The translations under genes were made by a program, and so were the position numbers. From assembly GCA_014381785.1 (NCBI GenBank), contig JACNKZ010000030.1, positions 1 through 46,205 of the forward strand: 46,205 nucleotides of DNA, in the 5' to 3' direction. Below, piece after piece: positions 17,938 through 24,461 of this stretch (the first letter of the stretch is position 1; each line of letters opens with the position of its first letter). The notes beneath the pieces were generated by a model. It worked only from the letters and a program-made list of their open reading frames with translations. It was not told the DNA's origin and did not search any database. Source of the DNA: Kiritimatiellota bacterium. Its GTDB lineage: Bacteria; Verrucomicrobiota; Kiritimatiellia; Kiritimatiellales; Tichowtungiaceae.

Positions 17938-19191
17938 ATGAGCGTAGAAACAGTCGGTTTGATTCTTGGTGGCGGAGCCGGAACCCGTCTTCAACCTTTA
18001 ACACAGGATCGAGCTAAGCCGGCGGTTCCAATCGCTGGAAAATACCGATTGGTCGATATTCCCATCAGCAACTGCATCAACAGCGGTATCCGGTCCATTT
18101 ACCTGCTGACACAGTTCAACAGCGTTTCGCTTCACCGCCATATTCAGTCGACCTATCTGTTCGACCAGTTTTCGCAAGGCGCTGTGCGCATGCTGGCGGC
18201 CGAGCAAACCCCGGAGTCAGGCGGCTGGTTCCAGGGGACTGCCGATGCGGTGCGTCAGTCGATGAGATATTTTATGCACAGCGATCCGGATATCGTGGTG
18301 ATTCTTTCTGGCGACCAGCTCTACCGGATGGATTTTTCCGAGGTGATTAAAGAGCATATGGAACGCGGTGCGGATGTAACCATCTGCACCAAGCCGGTTC
18401 TGCGCCGCGAGGCATTTGATTTGGGTATCATGCATGTGGACGAGAAGAGTCAGATCGTCGAGTTTGCTGAAAAACCCGGAGATACCCCGGCGCTCGACGC
18501 GCTGCGCGCACCGATGTATGAAGACGAATGCTACCTCGCCAGCATGGGAATTTATATTTTTAATGCCGAGACACTCAAAGAGGTTCTTTGCTCCAACGAT
18601 GAGAAGGATTTCGGGAAAAACATCATCCCGGCGGCAATCAAAGAGAAGAAAGTCTATAGCCATATTTTCGAAGGCTATTGGAAAGACATCGGAACGATTG
18701 GCATGTTCCACGAAGCCAATCTGGCGCTGACGGATTTGATTCCGGAGTTCACATTCTATGATGCCAAGGCGCCGATCTACACCCATATGCGTTATCTGCC
18801 GCCATCAAAGATCAACTGCTGTGATCTGAACCGCTGTCTGCTGTCCGATGGATGTATTGTGTCGGGTCACCGTATTCTGCACTCGGTCGTCGGGACTCGC
18901 GCGGTAATCGGTGAGGGCACGGTGATTGAGCATTCGGTTATTATGGGGGCTGACTATTTTGAACAGGAAAAGCTGCTCAAGAAAAACGGATCGGGCATTC
19001 CGCCTCTTGGTATCGGAAAAGACTGTTTTGTTAAGAACGCCATTATCGATAAAAATGTCCGCATTGGGGACAGCGTTTATATTTCGCCGGACGGAAAAGC
19101 TGACGGGGATCAGACGGAGTACTATCTGGTTCGCGACGGTGTGATTGTCATTCCGAAAAACACCATTATTCCGTCGGGGACACGACTCTGA
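17938..19191 (+). CDS. glgC: Glucose-1-phosphate adenylyltransferase
   Basis: GlgC (417 aa) makes ADP-glucose from glucose-1-phosphate and ATP, the first committed step of glycogen synthesis. The N-terminal nucleotidyltransferase signature GGGAGTRLQPLTQDRAKPAVP and the effector-site-like GKYRLVDIPISNC are present. SGDQLYRMDF is the catalytic strand region, and the C-terminal part is a left-handed beta-helix. ATG 17938 is preceded by AGGGG at 17926-17930, so it is preferred to an in-frame TTG at 17920. The 3' end overlaps the convergent acyltransferase by 26 nt. The partner glgA is at 26901. Confidence 0.96.
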   Translation: MSVETVGLILGGGAGTRLQPLTQDRAKPAVPIAGKYRLVDIPISNCINSGIRSIYLLTQFNSVSLHRHIQSTYLFDQFSQGAVRMLAAEQTPESGGWFQGTADAVRQSMRYFMHSDPDIVVILSGDQLYRMDFSEVIKEHMERGADVTICTKPVLRREAFDLGIMHVDEKSQIVEFAEKPGDTPALDALRAPMYEDECYLASMGIYIFNAETLKEVLCSNDEKDFGKNIIPAAIKEKKVYSHIFEGYWKDIGTIGMFHEANLALTDLIPEFTFYDAKAPIYTHMRYLPPSKINCCDLNRCLLSDGCIVSGHRILHSVVGTRAVIGEGTVIEHSVIMGADYFEQEKLLKKNGSGIPPLGIGKDCFVKNAIIDKNVRIGDSVYISPDGKADGDQTEYYLVRDGVIVIPKNTIIPSGTRL

Positions 19192-20122
19192 TCGGGTCGC
19201 AGTACCATGGATACCCGGCCGTTTCACTGCCGGGTTTTTTTGTCTTCCAGCGTTTATACATCCACAACCAGTATTGAGGATGCTGGCGGATTTCCTCTTC
19301 GGTGGCGCGGGTGATTTGCTCGGTCATCTTCAGCACGGTTTCTTCGTCTGTGGCCTGCGGCGGGTCGAATGTTTTCGTCGCATAAATCCGGTAACGCCCG
19401 TTGGGTTGGGGCGCACAGAATCCCATTAGGATTTCTGCGCCCGTGCGGCCCGCCAACAGCGCGGGTGCCGCGGTAACCAGCACCGGCAGACTGAAAAAGT
19501 CGACCCATATGCCGCCGTCAGCCTTGGTGGTGTTCTGGTCGGCGAGGAATGCGGTCTTCCCGTTTTTGCGGAGGATCCCCAGCAGTTTGCGCAGGGCTCC
19601 GGCGCGCGGAATAATCACTTGTCCGGTCGCTTCGCGGGCGCGAATGAAGTGCTTGTTAACAATCTCGTTTTTAACCGGCGTGGCGATGCTGCTGAGCGGA
19701 CGGCCCATGTGTCCGCTCAGCAGGCCGATAATTTCCCAGTTCCCGAAATGCGCGGTAATGCAGATGTGCGCTTTGTCTTCAAAAAACACAAGGGCGCTCC
19801 CGTCCACATCCACATACTTTTCCAGCCGCTCGGCTGGCTTATGAGCGAACCAGAAGGTGTCGATCAGCGTGCGCACCATCGTCACGAACGAGATCTTTAG
19901 AATCTGTTTCTTTTCCCGTGCAGGTTTACTGTCCCCGAATGCCACATCGAGATTCGCCAGCCCGATCCGCCGGCTGCGGGAATCGAACCAATAGCCCAGT
20001 CGCCCGCCGACGGAAGCGAGAAACAGTACGCCGCGGCGGGGCAGGCGCGGAATCAGCGCCATGACAACGTGAACCGTTGCCCGCTCGAACGGTTTGCGGA
20101 ATTGACGGGTTCTTTTCGACAT
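19166..20122 (-). CDS. Lipid A biosynthesis acyltransferase (LpxL/HtrB-like)
   Basis: The enzyme (318 aa) adds a secondary acyl chain to a lipid A precursor at the inner membrane. The catalytic HX4E motif is HFGNWE, and the family residue pattern continues with FLADQN and PHP-like segments (RQHPQYWLWMYKRWK). A hydrophobic N-terminal stretch (VVMALIPRLPRRGVLFLASVGGRLGYW) is typical. The start is two bases past the purU stop, so the pair is likely one transcript. Its last 26 nt overlap the end of glgC on the other strand. Confidence 0.9.
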   Translation of the reverse strand: MSKRTRQFRKPFERATVHVVMALIPRLPRRGVLFLASVGGRLGYWFDSRSRRIGLANLDVAFGDSKPAREKKQILKISFVTMVRTLIDTFWFAHKPAERLEKYVDVDGSALVFFEDKAHICITAHFGNWEIIGLLSGHMGRPLSSIATPVKNEIVNKHFIRAREATGQVIIPRAGALRKLLGILRKNGKTAFLADQNTTKADGGIWVDFFSLPVLVTAAPALLAGRTGAEILMGFCAPQPNGRYRIYATKTFDPPQATDEETVLKMTEQITRATEEEIRQHPQYWLWMYKRWKTKKPGSETAGYPWYCDPIRVVSPTE

Positions 20123-20124
20123 GG

Positions 20125-20985
20125 CTAGTTGAACACCACGGTACGGTTTTTATAGACGAGAACCTTGTTCTGCAGATGCGCCCAGACCGCGCGCGAGAGG
20201 ACAACTTTTTCGAGGTCGCGTCCTTTACGGATCAGGTTCTCTACCGAATCCTTGTGTGTAACACGCATCACTTCCTGCTCAATGATCGGTCCTTCATCAA
20301 GATCGCTTGTTACATAATGACTGGTGGCTCCGACAATTTTCACGCCGCGCTGGTGGGCGGAGTGGTAGGGCTTGGCACCCACAAACGCGGGCAGAAAGGA
20401 GTGATGGATGTTGATAATCCGGTTGGGGAAGTTCGCGCAGAAATCGTTGGAAAGAATCTGCATATAGCGCGCCAGTACAATCAGGTCGATGCTGTACTCG
20501 CGCATCAGCTCCAGTGTTTTCTCCTCCTGTGCCGCTTTGTCTTCCTTGGTGATCTCAATCAGCCGGAAGTCAATGCCGTACATTTTCGCCAGTGACTCAA
20601 GATCAGGGTGATTGCTCACGATCACCGGAATATCTGCATTGCATTCTCCGGTGTGCCAGCGCGCCAATAGGTCGTGAATGCAGTGTGAGAATTTGGAAAC
20701 AAAAATGGCCATGCGCGGACGGTAGTCGGAAAAATGCAGCTCCGCTTTCATCTGATGGCGGTCGGCGATCAGGCCGAATTTTTCGCTGATCTGGTCGCGC
20801 GGCAGGGCGAATCCGTCCAGCTCCCACTCCACGCGCATAAAAAATGCGCCTTCTTCGGTGTCGGTGTGCTGCTCCAGATCAATGATGTTGCCGTTGTGGC
20901 GCATCAGAAAATCGGTTACGGCGCAGACGATTCCCTGCTGGTCGGGGCAGGAGATCAATAAAATGGCGGATGCTTCATTTTTCAT
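20125..20985 (-). CDS. purU: Formyltetrahydrofolate deformylase
   Basis: PurU (286 aa) hydrolyses 10-formyl-THF to THF and formate, balancing one-carbon pools and feeding formate to purine synthesis. An N-terminal ACT domain (LISCPDQQGIVCAVTDFLMRH) is followed by the formyltransferase fold. It has the catalytic Asn-His-Asp context: NIHHSFLPAF and the late DLDEGPII. Length is typical (280 in E. coli). It precedes the acyltransferase by 2 nt. The function pair is unexpected, but the spacing indicates an operon. Confidence 0.96.
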   Translation of the reverse strand: MKNEASAILLISCPDQQGIVCAVTDFLMRHNGNIIDLEQHTDTEEGAFFMRVEWELDGFALPRDQISEKFGLIADRHQMKAELHFSDYRPRMAIFVSKFSHCIHDLLARWHTGECNADIPVIVSNHPDLESLAKMYGIDFRLIEITKEDKAAQEEKTLELMREYSIDLIVLARYMQILSNDFCANFPNRIINIHHSFLPAFVGAKPYHSAHQRGVKIVGATSHYVTSDLDEGPIIEQEVMRVTHKDSVENLIRKGRDLEKVVLSRAVWAHLQNKVLVYKNRTVVFN

Positions 20986-21015
20986 TTATTTCTATCCGTT
21001 ACATAGCATATATTT

Positions 21016-21091
21016 GATCACGAATCTCGCAAATCTACGCGAATAAGATTCCAGATGCTTCCATTCGCGAAAATTCGTGTAATTCGCGATC
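21016..21091. repeat. Phrase-repeat hairpin (ATTCGCG family)
   Basis: The left arm (21016-21044) and right arm (21063-21091) match as inverted copies at 22 of 29 positions. Each arm is made of the degenerate phrase ATTCGCG/ATTCGTGT. It lies in the divergent region between purU and the cyclophilin gene. Confidence 0.75.
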
Positions 21092-21139
21092 CAAAAACTC
21101 TTTTCATGCATACTGTTCTTTCGCCGAAGACTCTGAGAC

Positions 21140-21197
21140 TTTGGGGCGGTTACAAAATTTCAAATTGAAAACGAACTTTATCGACAACCGCCCCAAA
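21140..21197. repeat. 12-nt perfect inverted repeat upstream of the cyclophilin gene
   Basis: TTTGGGGCGGTT (21140-21151) and AACCGCCCCAAA (21186-21197) are perfectly complementary. The interval includes TTTCAA-A-TTGAAA. It ends 19 nt before the start codon, so it could be a leader hairpin or regulator site. There is no T-run after it, so a simple terminator is unlikely. Confidence 0.75.
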
Positions 21198-21216
21198 CAC
21201 CAATAGGTTTTTGCGC

Positions 21217-21891
21217 ATGAAAAATACCATCTACACCCTGTTTAGTCTGTTCGCAGCGACACTTCTTCTGGCCGGATGCTCCAGTCTGGAAGTAGCGGTG
21301 GAGCCCGTGACAGAACCGCAATTGGCGACAGAACCGGAGCTGGCGGCGGAGCCGGTGGTTGTTAGCGAACCCGAACCCGTAAAGGAAACCAAAACCATGA
21401 TCTTAATGAAAACCACCAAAGGGGACATCAAGCTCGAGCTTGATGCCGAAAAAGCGCCCAACACCGTTGCCAACTTTCTAAAGTATGTTGAAAGCGGCCA
21501 CTACAACGGAACCATCTTCCACCGCGTCATTCCCAACTTTATGATTCAGGGCGGTGGCTTCACCCCTGACATGCGTCAGAAAAATGCACCGCATACCGTT
21601 GATAACGAAGCCAACAACGGTCTCAAAAACAAAGTCGGCACCATTGCTATGGCCCGCACCTCCGATCCGCATAGCGCCGGCGCGCAGTTCTTCATCAACA
21701 CCAAAGATAACGGCTTCCTTAATTTCAGTGCACCCACGGTTCAGGGCTGGGGCTACTGCGTATTCGGTAAAGTTGTCGAAGGCATGGACGTGGTTAAAGA
21801 AATCGACGGCGTCGCCACCGGGAATACCGGCGGACACGGCGATGTGCCGCGCGAACCGATTGTGATCACTGAAGTCACCGTCGTGGAGTGA
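21217..21891 (+). CDS. Cyclophilin-type peptidyl-prolyl isomerase lipoprotein
   Basis: The protein (224 aa) has a lipobox (LLLAGC), then a Pro/Glu-rich linker (repeats of [11 protein letters not shown] type) to about residue 60. A complete cyclophilin domain follows: [49 protein letters not shown]. It would catalyse proline isomerisation in the periplasm while anchored by lipid. The start at 21217 is preferred to a TTG two codons upstream. It is coupled to the next gene by a GTGA overlap. Confidence 0.93.
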   Translation: MKNTIYTLFSLFAATLLLAGCSSLEVAVEPVTEPQLATEPELAAEPVVVSEPEPVKETKTMILMKTTKGDIKLELDAEKAPNTVANFLKYVESGHYNGTIFHRVIPNFMIQGGGFTPDMRQKNAPHTVDNEANNGLKNKVGTIAMARTSDPHSAGAQFFINTKDNGFLNFSAPTVQGWGYCVFGKVVEGMDVVKEIDGVATGNTGGHGDVPREPIVITEVTVVE

Positions 21892-22829
21892 ACACAACCC
21901 GCATAGAGCGTATTCTCGCCTCCGGATGGAAAGCGACATTCGCCATCACCGGCGGCGGATCGAGTGCGCTCAACGCACTGCTCACCACACCCGGCGCGTC
22001 GCGCTTCGTCGCCGACGCGCAGATTCCCTATTCGCCCGAAGCCCTCGAACGCTTCCTCGGCGAAAAGGTCGAGCACAGCTGTTCCCCGCAAACGGCAATT
22101 GATATGGCTCGGGTGGCTTTCAAGTTTCACGTTTCGAGTTTCAAGTCTCTCTCCGTTTCCTGTACCGCAGCTCTTCAAACGGATCGCCAGCGCCGCGGCG
22201 ACGACCGAGCCTTCATCTGTATCAAAACCAAAAAAGCTGAAAAGCTCTACGCACTCTATCTCTCCGAATCCTCCCGCGAAAAGCAGGAAGCCCTTTTGGG
22301 CGACTGGTTGCTTGTTCTCATTGCCCAAGCTATTGGTGCGGAGAGGGGGCTCATGCTCCCCGGCTCCTTCAACCCGGTTCATTGCGGGCACTTCGGCCTG
22401 CTCAAGGCCGCCGAAGAGATGGCCAGCCTGCGTGGCATTTTTGAACTCTCTGTCGCTAACGTCGACAAGCCGGACATCCCCGAAGAGGAAACGCTGCGCC
22501 GCGCCGCCTCCATTCGCGATATCCCCGTTGTGCTGACCCGCGCCGCGCGCTTTACGCAGAAAGCTGAACTCTTTCCCGGCACCACCTTTGTGCTCGGCCA
22601 TGACACCGCAGAGCGCCTTCTCGACTATGCACAAGACAACGAGTGGGAACGTTTCCAAACATTGGAAACGTCCTTCATCGTCGCCGGGCGACTGCGTCGC
22701 GGCACAGATGATTTTGCTTTCCCGGATGATCTTAGTCTGCCAGAGGATTTCGAGGCGCTGTTTGAAAGCATTCCCGAACCGGAATTCCGCGAAGACATTT
22801 CCTCTACTGAGTTGCGAAATGGCAAATGA
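21888..22829 (+). CDS. CinA-C-like / NadD-like nucleotidyltransferase fusion
   Basis: The protein (313 aa) has two parts. Residues 1 to about 145 resemble the CinA C-terminal (PncC, NMN amidase) fold: [34 protein letters not shown], and a cysteine-containing [10 protein letters not shown] helix. Residues about 150-313 form a cytidylyl/adenylyltransferase domain: [10 protein letters not shown] holds the HxGH motif, and the end has ISSTELRNG, the NadD-type ISSTxxR signature. From memory, plant proteins such as Arabidopsis At2g01220 share this arrangement. An NAD-salvage role is inferred. It starts with GTG overlapping the cyclophilin stop (GTGA). A perfect palindrome encodes FQTLE at 22653-22667. 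Confidence 0.78.
   Translation: MNTTRIERILASGWKATFAITGGGSSALNALLTTPGASRFVADAQIPYSPEALERFLGEKVEHSCSPQTAIDMARVAFKFHVSSFKSLSVSCTAALQTDRQRRGDDRAFICIKTKKAEKLYALYLSESSREKQEALLGDWLLVLIAQAIGAERGLMLPGSFNPVHCGHFGLLKAAEEMASLRGIFELSVANVDKPDIPEEETLRRAASIRDIPVVLTRAARFTQKAELFPGTTFVLGHDTAERLLDYAQDNEWERFQTLETSFIVAGRLRRGTDDFAFPDDLSLPEDFEALFESIPEPEFREDISSTELRNGK
22653..22667. repeat. TTCCAA-ACA-TTGGAA palindrome in the NadD-like domain
   Basis: A perfect copy extends to 10-bp arms (ACGTTTCCAA / TTGGAAACGT, 22650-22670 region). It lies in frame and reads Phe-Gln-Thr-Leu-Glu between the nucleotide-binding segments of the gene. Confidence 0.9.
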
Positions 22830-22845
22830 GATTGAATAAATTTTT

Positions 22846-22924
22846 AACCACGAAATACACGAATTACACGAAAGCGAAAGAGGGGGCTGATCATTTTTTT
22901 GTGTGGTTCGTGTATTTCGTGGTT
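22846..22924. repeat. Phrase-repeat hairpin (TTCGTGT family)
   Basis: An 18-nt perfect inverted repeat: AACCACGAAATACACGAA (22846-22863) with its complement at 22907-22924. Further phrase units (TTACACGAA, TGTGGTTCG) extend into the loop. It fills the gap between the fusion gene and tcdA. Confidence 0.88.
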
Positions 22925-22958
22925 CAATAAAATGAAACGGGTTGAGACTGTATAGCCT

Positions 22959-23762
22959 ATGAAAAAACATCCGGCATTTCATCGAACCGAATTACTGATC
23001 GGCGAAGCGTCGTTGGCGCGTCTGGCAGAGACACGCGTTATTTTGTTTGGGGTCGGCGGCGTCGGCAGCTGGTGCGCCGAGGCGCTGATCCGCTCCGGCG
23101 TCGGCCATCTGACGCTGGTGGACAACGACGTGATCTGCGTAACCAACATCAATCGCCAGCTGCAGGCCACGGCGAAGAATATCGGCAAATCGAAGGTCGA
23201 AGCGCTCAAGGAACGCCTGCTCGAAATTCATCCGGATGCGGAGATAACGGCGCTGCAGAAAGTGTACACCAAAAGCACGCGCGAAGAATTTAATCTGGAA
23301 AGCTACGACTACGTCATCGATGCCATCGACAGCCTTTCCCATAAAGTGGATTTGATCGCGTCCGTTATGGATCTCGGAATTACGCTCTTTTCCGCCATGG
23401 GCGCGGCCTGCAAGCTGGATGCCACAACGATTAAAGTGGATTCCATCTGGAAAACCCGCGGATGCAAGCTGGCGAAGTTTGTCCGCAAACGGTTGCGCCA
23501 CTACGGCACCACCGGTGACTGCCTGTGCGTCTATTCGCAGGAATTTCTGCCCCCGCAGTTCGAATCCAAAGCCGCCTGCGGCTCCGCGCAGTGTTTCTGC
23601 CCGAAACAGCTCGACGAAGAGGGGAGCGAAATTTCAGCCGATGTCTGGTGCAACCAGAAAGCGCAGATCAACGGATCGATGGTTCATGTAACCGGTGCTT
23701 TCGGCTTTAATCTGGCCGGCCTTGTCGTGCAGGATGTGGCTCGCAAAATTTCGGGCTTGTAA
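22959..23762 (+). CDS. tcdA: tRNA threonylcarbamoyladenosine dehydratase (TcdA/CsdL)
   Basis: The enzyme (267 aa) cyclises t6A37 in tRNA to ct6A in an ATP-dependent reaction and belongs to the ThiF/MoeB/E1 superfamily. The nucleotide-binding loop is GVGGVGSWCAEALIRSG, and VTNINRQLQA supplies the conserved Asn/Arg. DAIDSLSHKVDL holds the next Asp. A late cysteine group (CGSAQCFCP) replaces the region where some E1-like proteins bind zinc. Length matches E. coli TcdA (268). It is a single gene, and the toxin-antitoxin pair follows 28 nt later. Confidence 0.94.
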   Translation: MKKHPAFHRTELLIGEASLARLAETRVILFGVGGVGSWCAEALIRSGVGHLTLVDNDVICVTNINRQLQATAKNIGKSKVEALKERLLEIHPDAEITALQKVYTKSTREEFNLESYDYVIDAIDSLSHKVDLIASVMDLGITLFSAMGAACKLDATTIKVDSIWKTRGCKLAKFVRKRLRHYGTTGDCLCVYSQEFLPPQFESKAACGSAQCFCPKQLDEEGSEISADVWCNQKAQINGSMVHVTGAFGFNLAGLVVQDVARKISGL

Positions 23763-23767
23763 AACGG

Positions 23768-23790
23768 ATTGTTATAACTATTGTTATCAC
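23768..23790 (+). promoter_or_regulatory. Direct-repeat operator for the AbrB-Doc module
   Basis: ATTGTTATAACT (23768-23779) and ATTGTTATCAC (23780-23790) are tandem, 12 nt apart, and end at the antitoxin start codon. They occupy the place of the ribosome-binding site. This is a natural site for autoregulation by the SpoVT/AbrB-type protein. Assignment is by position and repeat form only. Confidence 0.5.
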
Positions 23791-24021
23791 ATGGCCTACA
23801 AAACAAAAGTTCGGAAGATCGGTAATTCTCTCGGCATCGTGCTGCCTAAAGAGGCTCTTCAGGCAATGAAGGTGGAGGAGGGCGCTACGCTTTACATCAC
23901 CGAAGCACCGAAAGGTGCGGTGCAGGTGACGCCGGAACAGAAGGATTTCGACACGATGATGCAGGTTGCGGAGAAGGGCATGCAGCGTTATCGCAATGCC
24001 CTCAGGAGGCTTGCTCAATGA
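23791..24021 (+). CDS. AbrB/MazE-type antitoxin
   Basis: The 76-aa protein is a swapped-hairpin AbrB-type DNA-binding protein: YKTKVRKIGNSLGIVLPKEAL is the family core, followed by LYITEAPKGAVQVTPEQ. The C-terminal tail (about residues 50-76) should contact the toxin. The start at 23791 is preferred to in-frame codons inside tcdA. The stop overlaps the toxin start (ATGA), which gives translational coupling. It likely represses its own promoter through the direct repeats at 23768. Confidence 0.88.
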   Translation: MAYKTKVRKIGNSLGIVLPKEALQAMKVEEGATLYITEAPKGAVQVTPEQKDFDTMMQVAEKGMQRYRNALRRLAQ

Positions 24022-24407
24022 AGGAGCCGCTCTGGGTTTGCGCAGAGGTCATTTTGGCTGTGCAGGCGGAACTGCTTGCCCGCTTTGGGGGAATCGAAGG
24101 TCTGCGAGATGAGGGGCTGCTGGATTCTGCCATTAGCCGTCCGCAACACCTTTTTCACTACGGGAAGCCATCACTGTTTGAGCTGGCGGCCGAATATGCA
24201 TTCGGCATTGTGAAGAATCATCCATTTATCGATGGCAATAAGCGCGCCGGATTCATGGCTGCCTATATTTTTCTGGGTGCAAACGGGCAGGCTGTAGAAG
24301 CTCCGGAAGATGAAGCGGTTTTGCATACGGTGGCGCTGGCCGCTGGGGAGATCGTCGCGGAGGAATACGCCGCATGGCTTAAGGCCTCCTGCTCCAAAAG
24401 CGGCTGA
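24018..24407 (+). CDS. Doc-type (death-on-curing) Fic-fold toxin
   Basis: The 129-aa protein is a Fic/Doc-fold toxin: the active-site loop is HPFIDGNKRAGF at about residues 74-85. GLLDSAISRPQHLFHYG is the Doc-family N-terminal signature. Doc enzymes phosphorylate EF-Tu or act on other translation factors; the exact reaction here is inferred. It is coupled to the AbrB-type antitoxin by ATGA. Antitoxins of phage P1 Doc are Phd-type, so this is a different pairing, one also seen in other genomes. Confidence 0.9.
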   Translation: MKEPLWVCAEVILAVQAELLARFGGIEGLRDEGLLDSAISRPQHLFHYGKPSLFELAAEYAFGIVKNHPFIDGNKRAGFMAAYIFLGANGQAVEAPEDEAVLHTVALAAGEIVAEEYAAWLKASCSKSG

Positions 24408-24461
24408 TCTTTTTTCCGGCTAACTATTCTCTTTTGCACGGGGAGAAGCCCTGCGCCGCGG

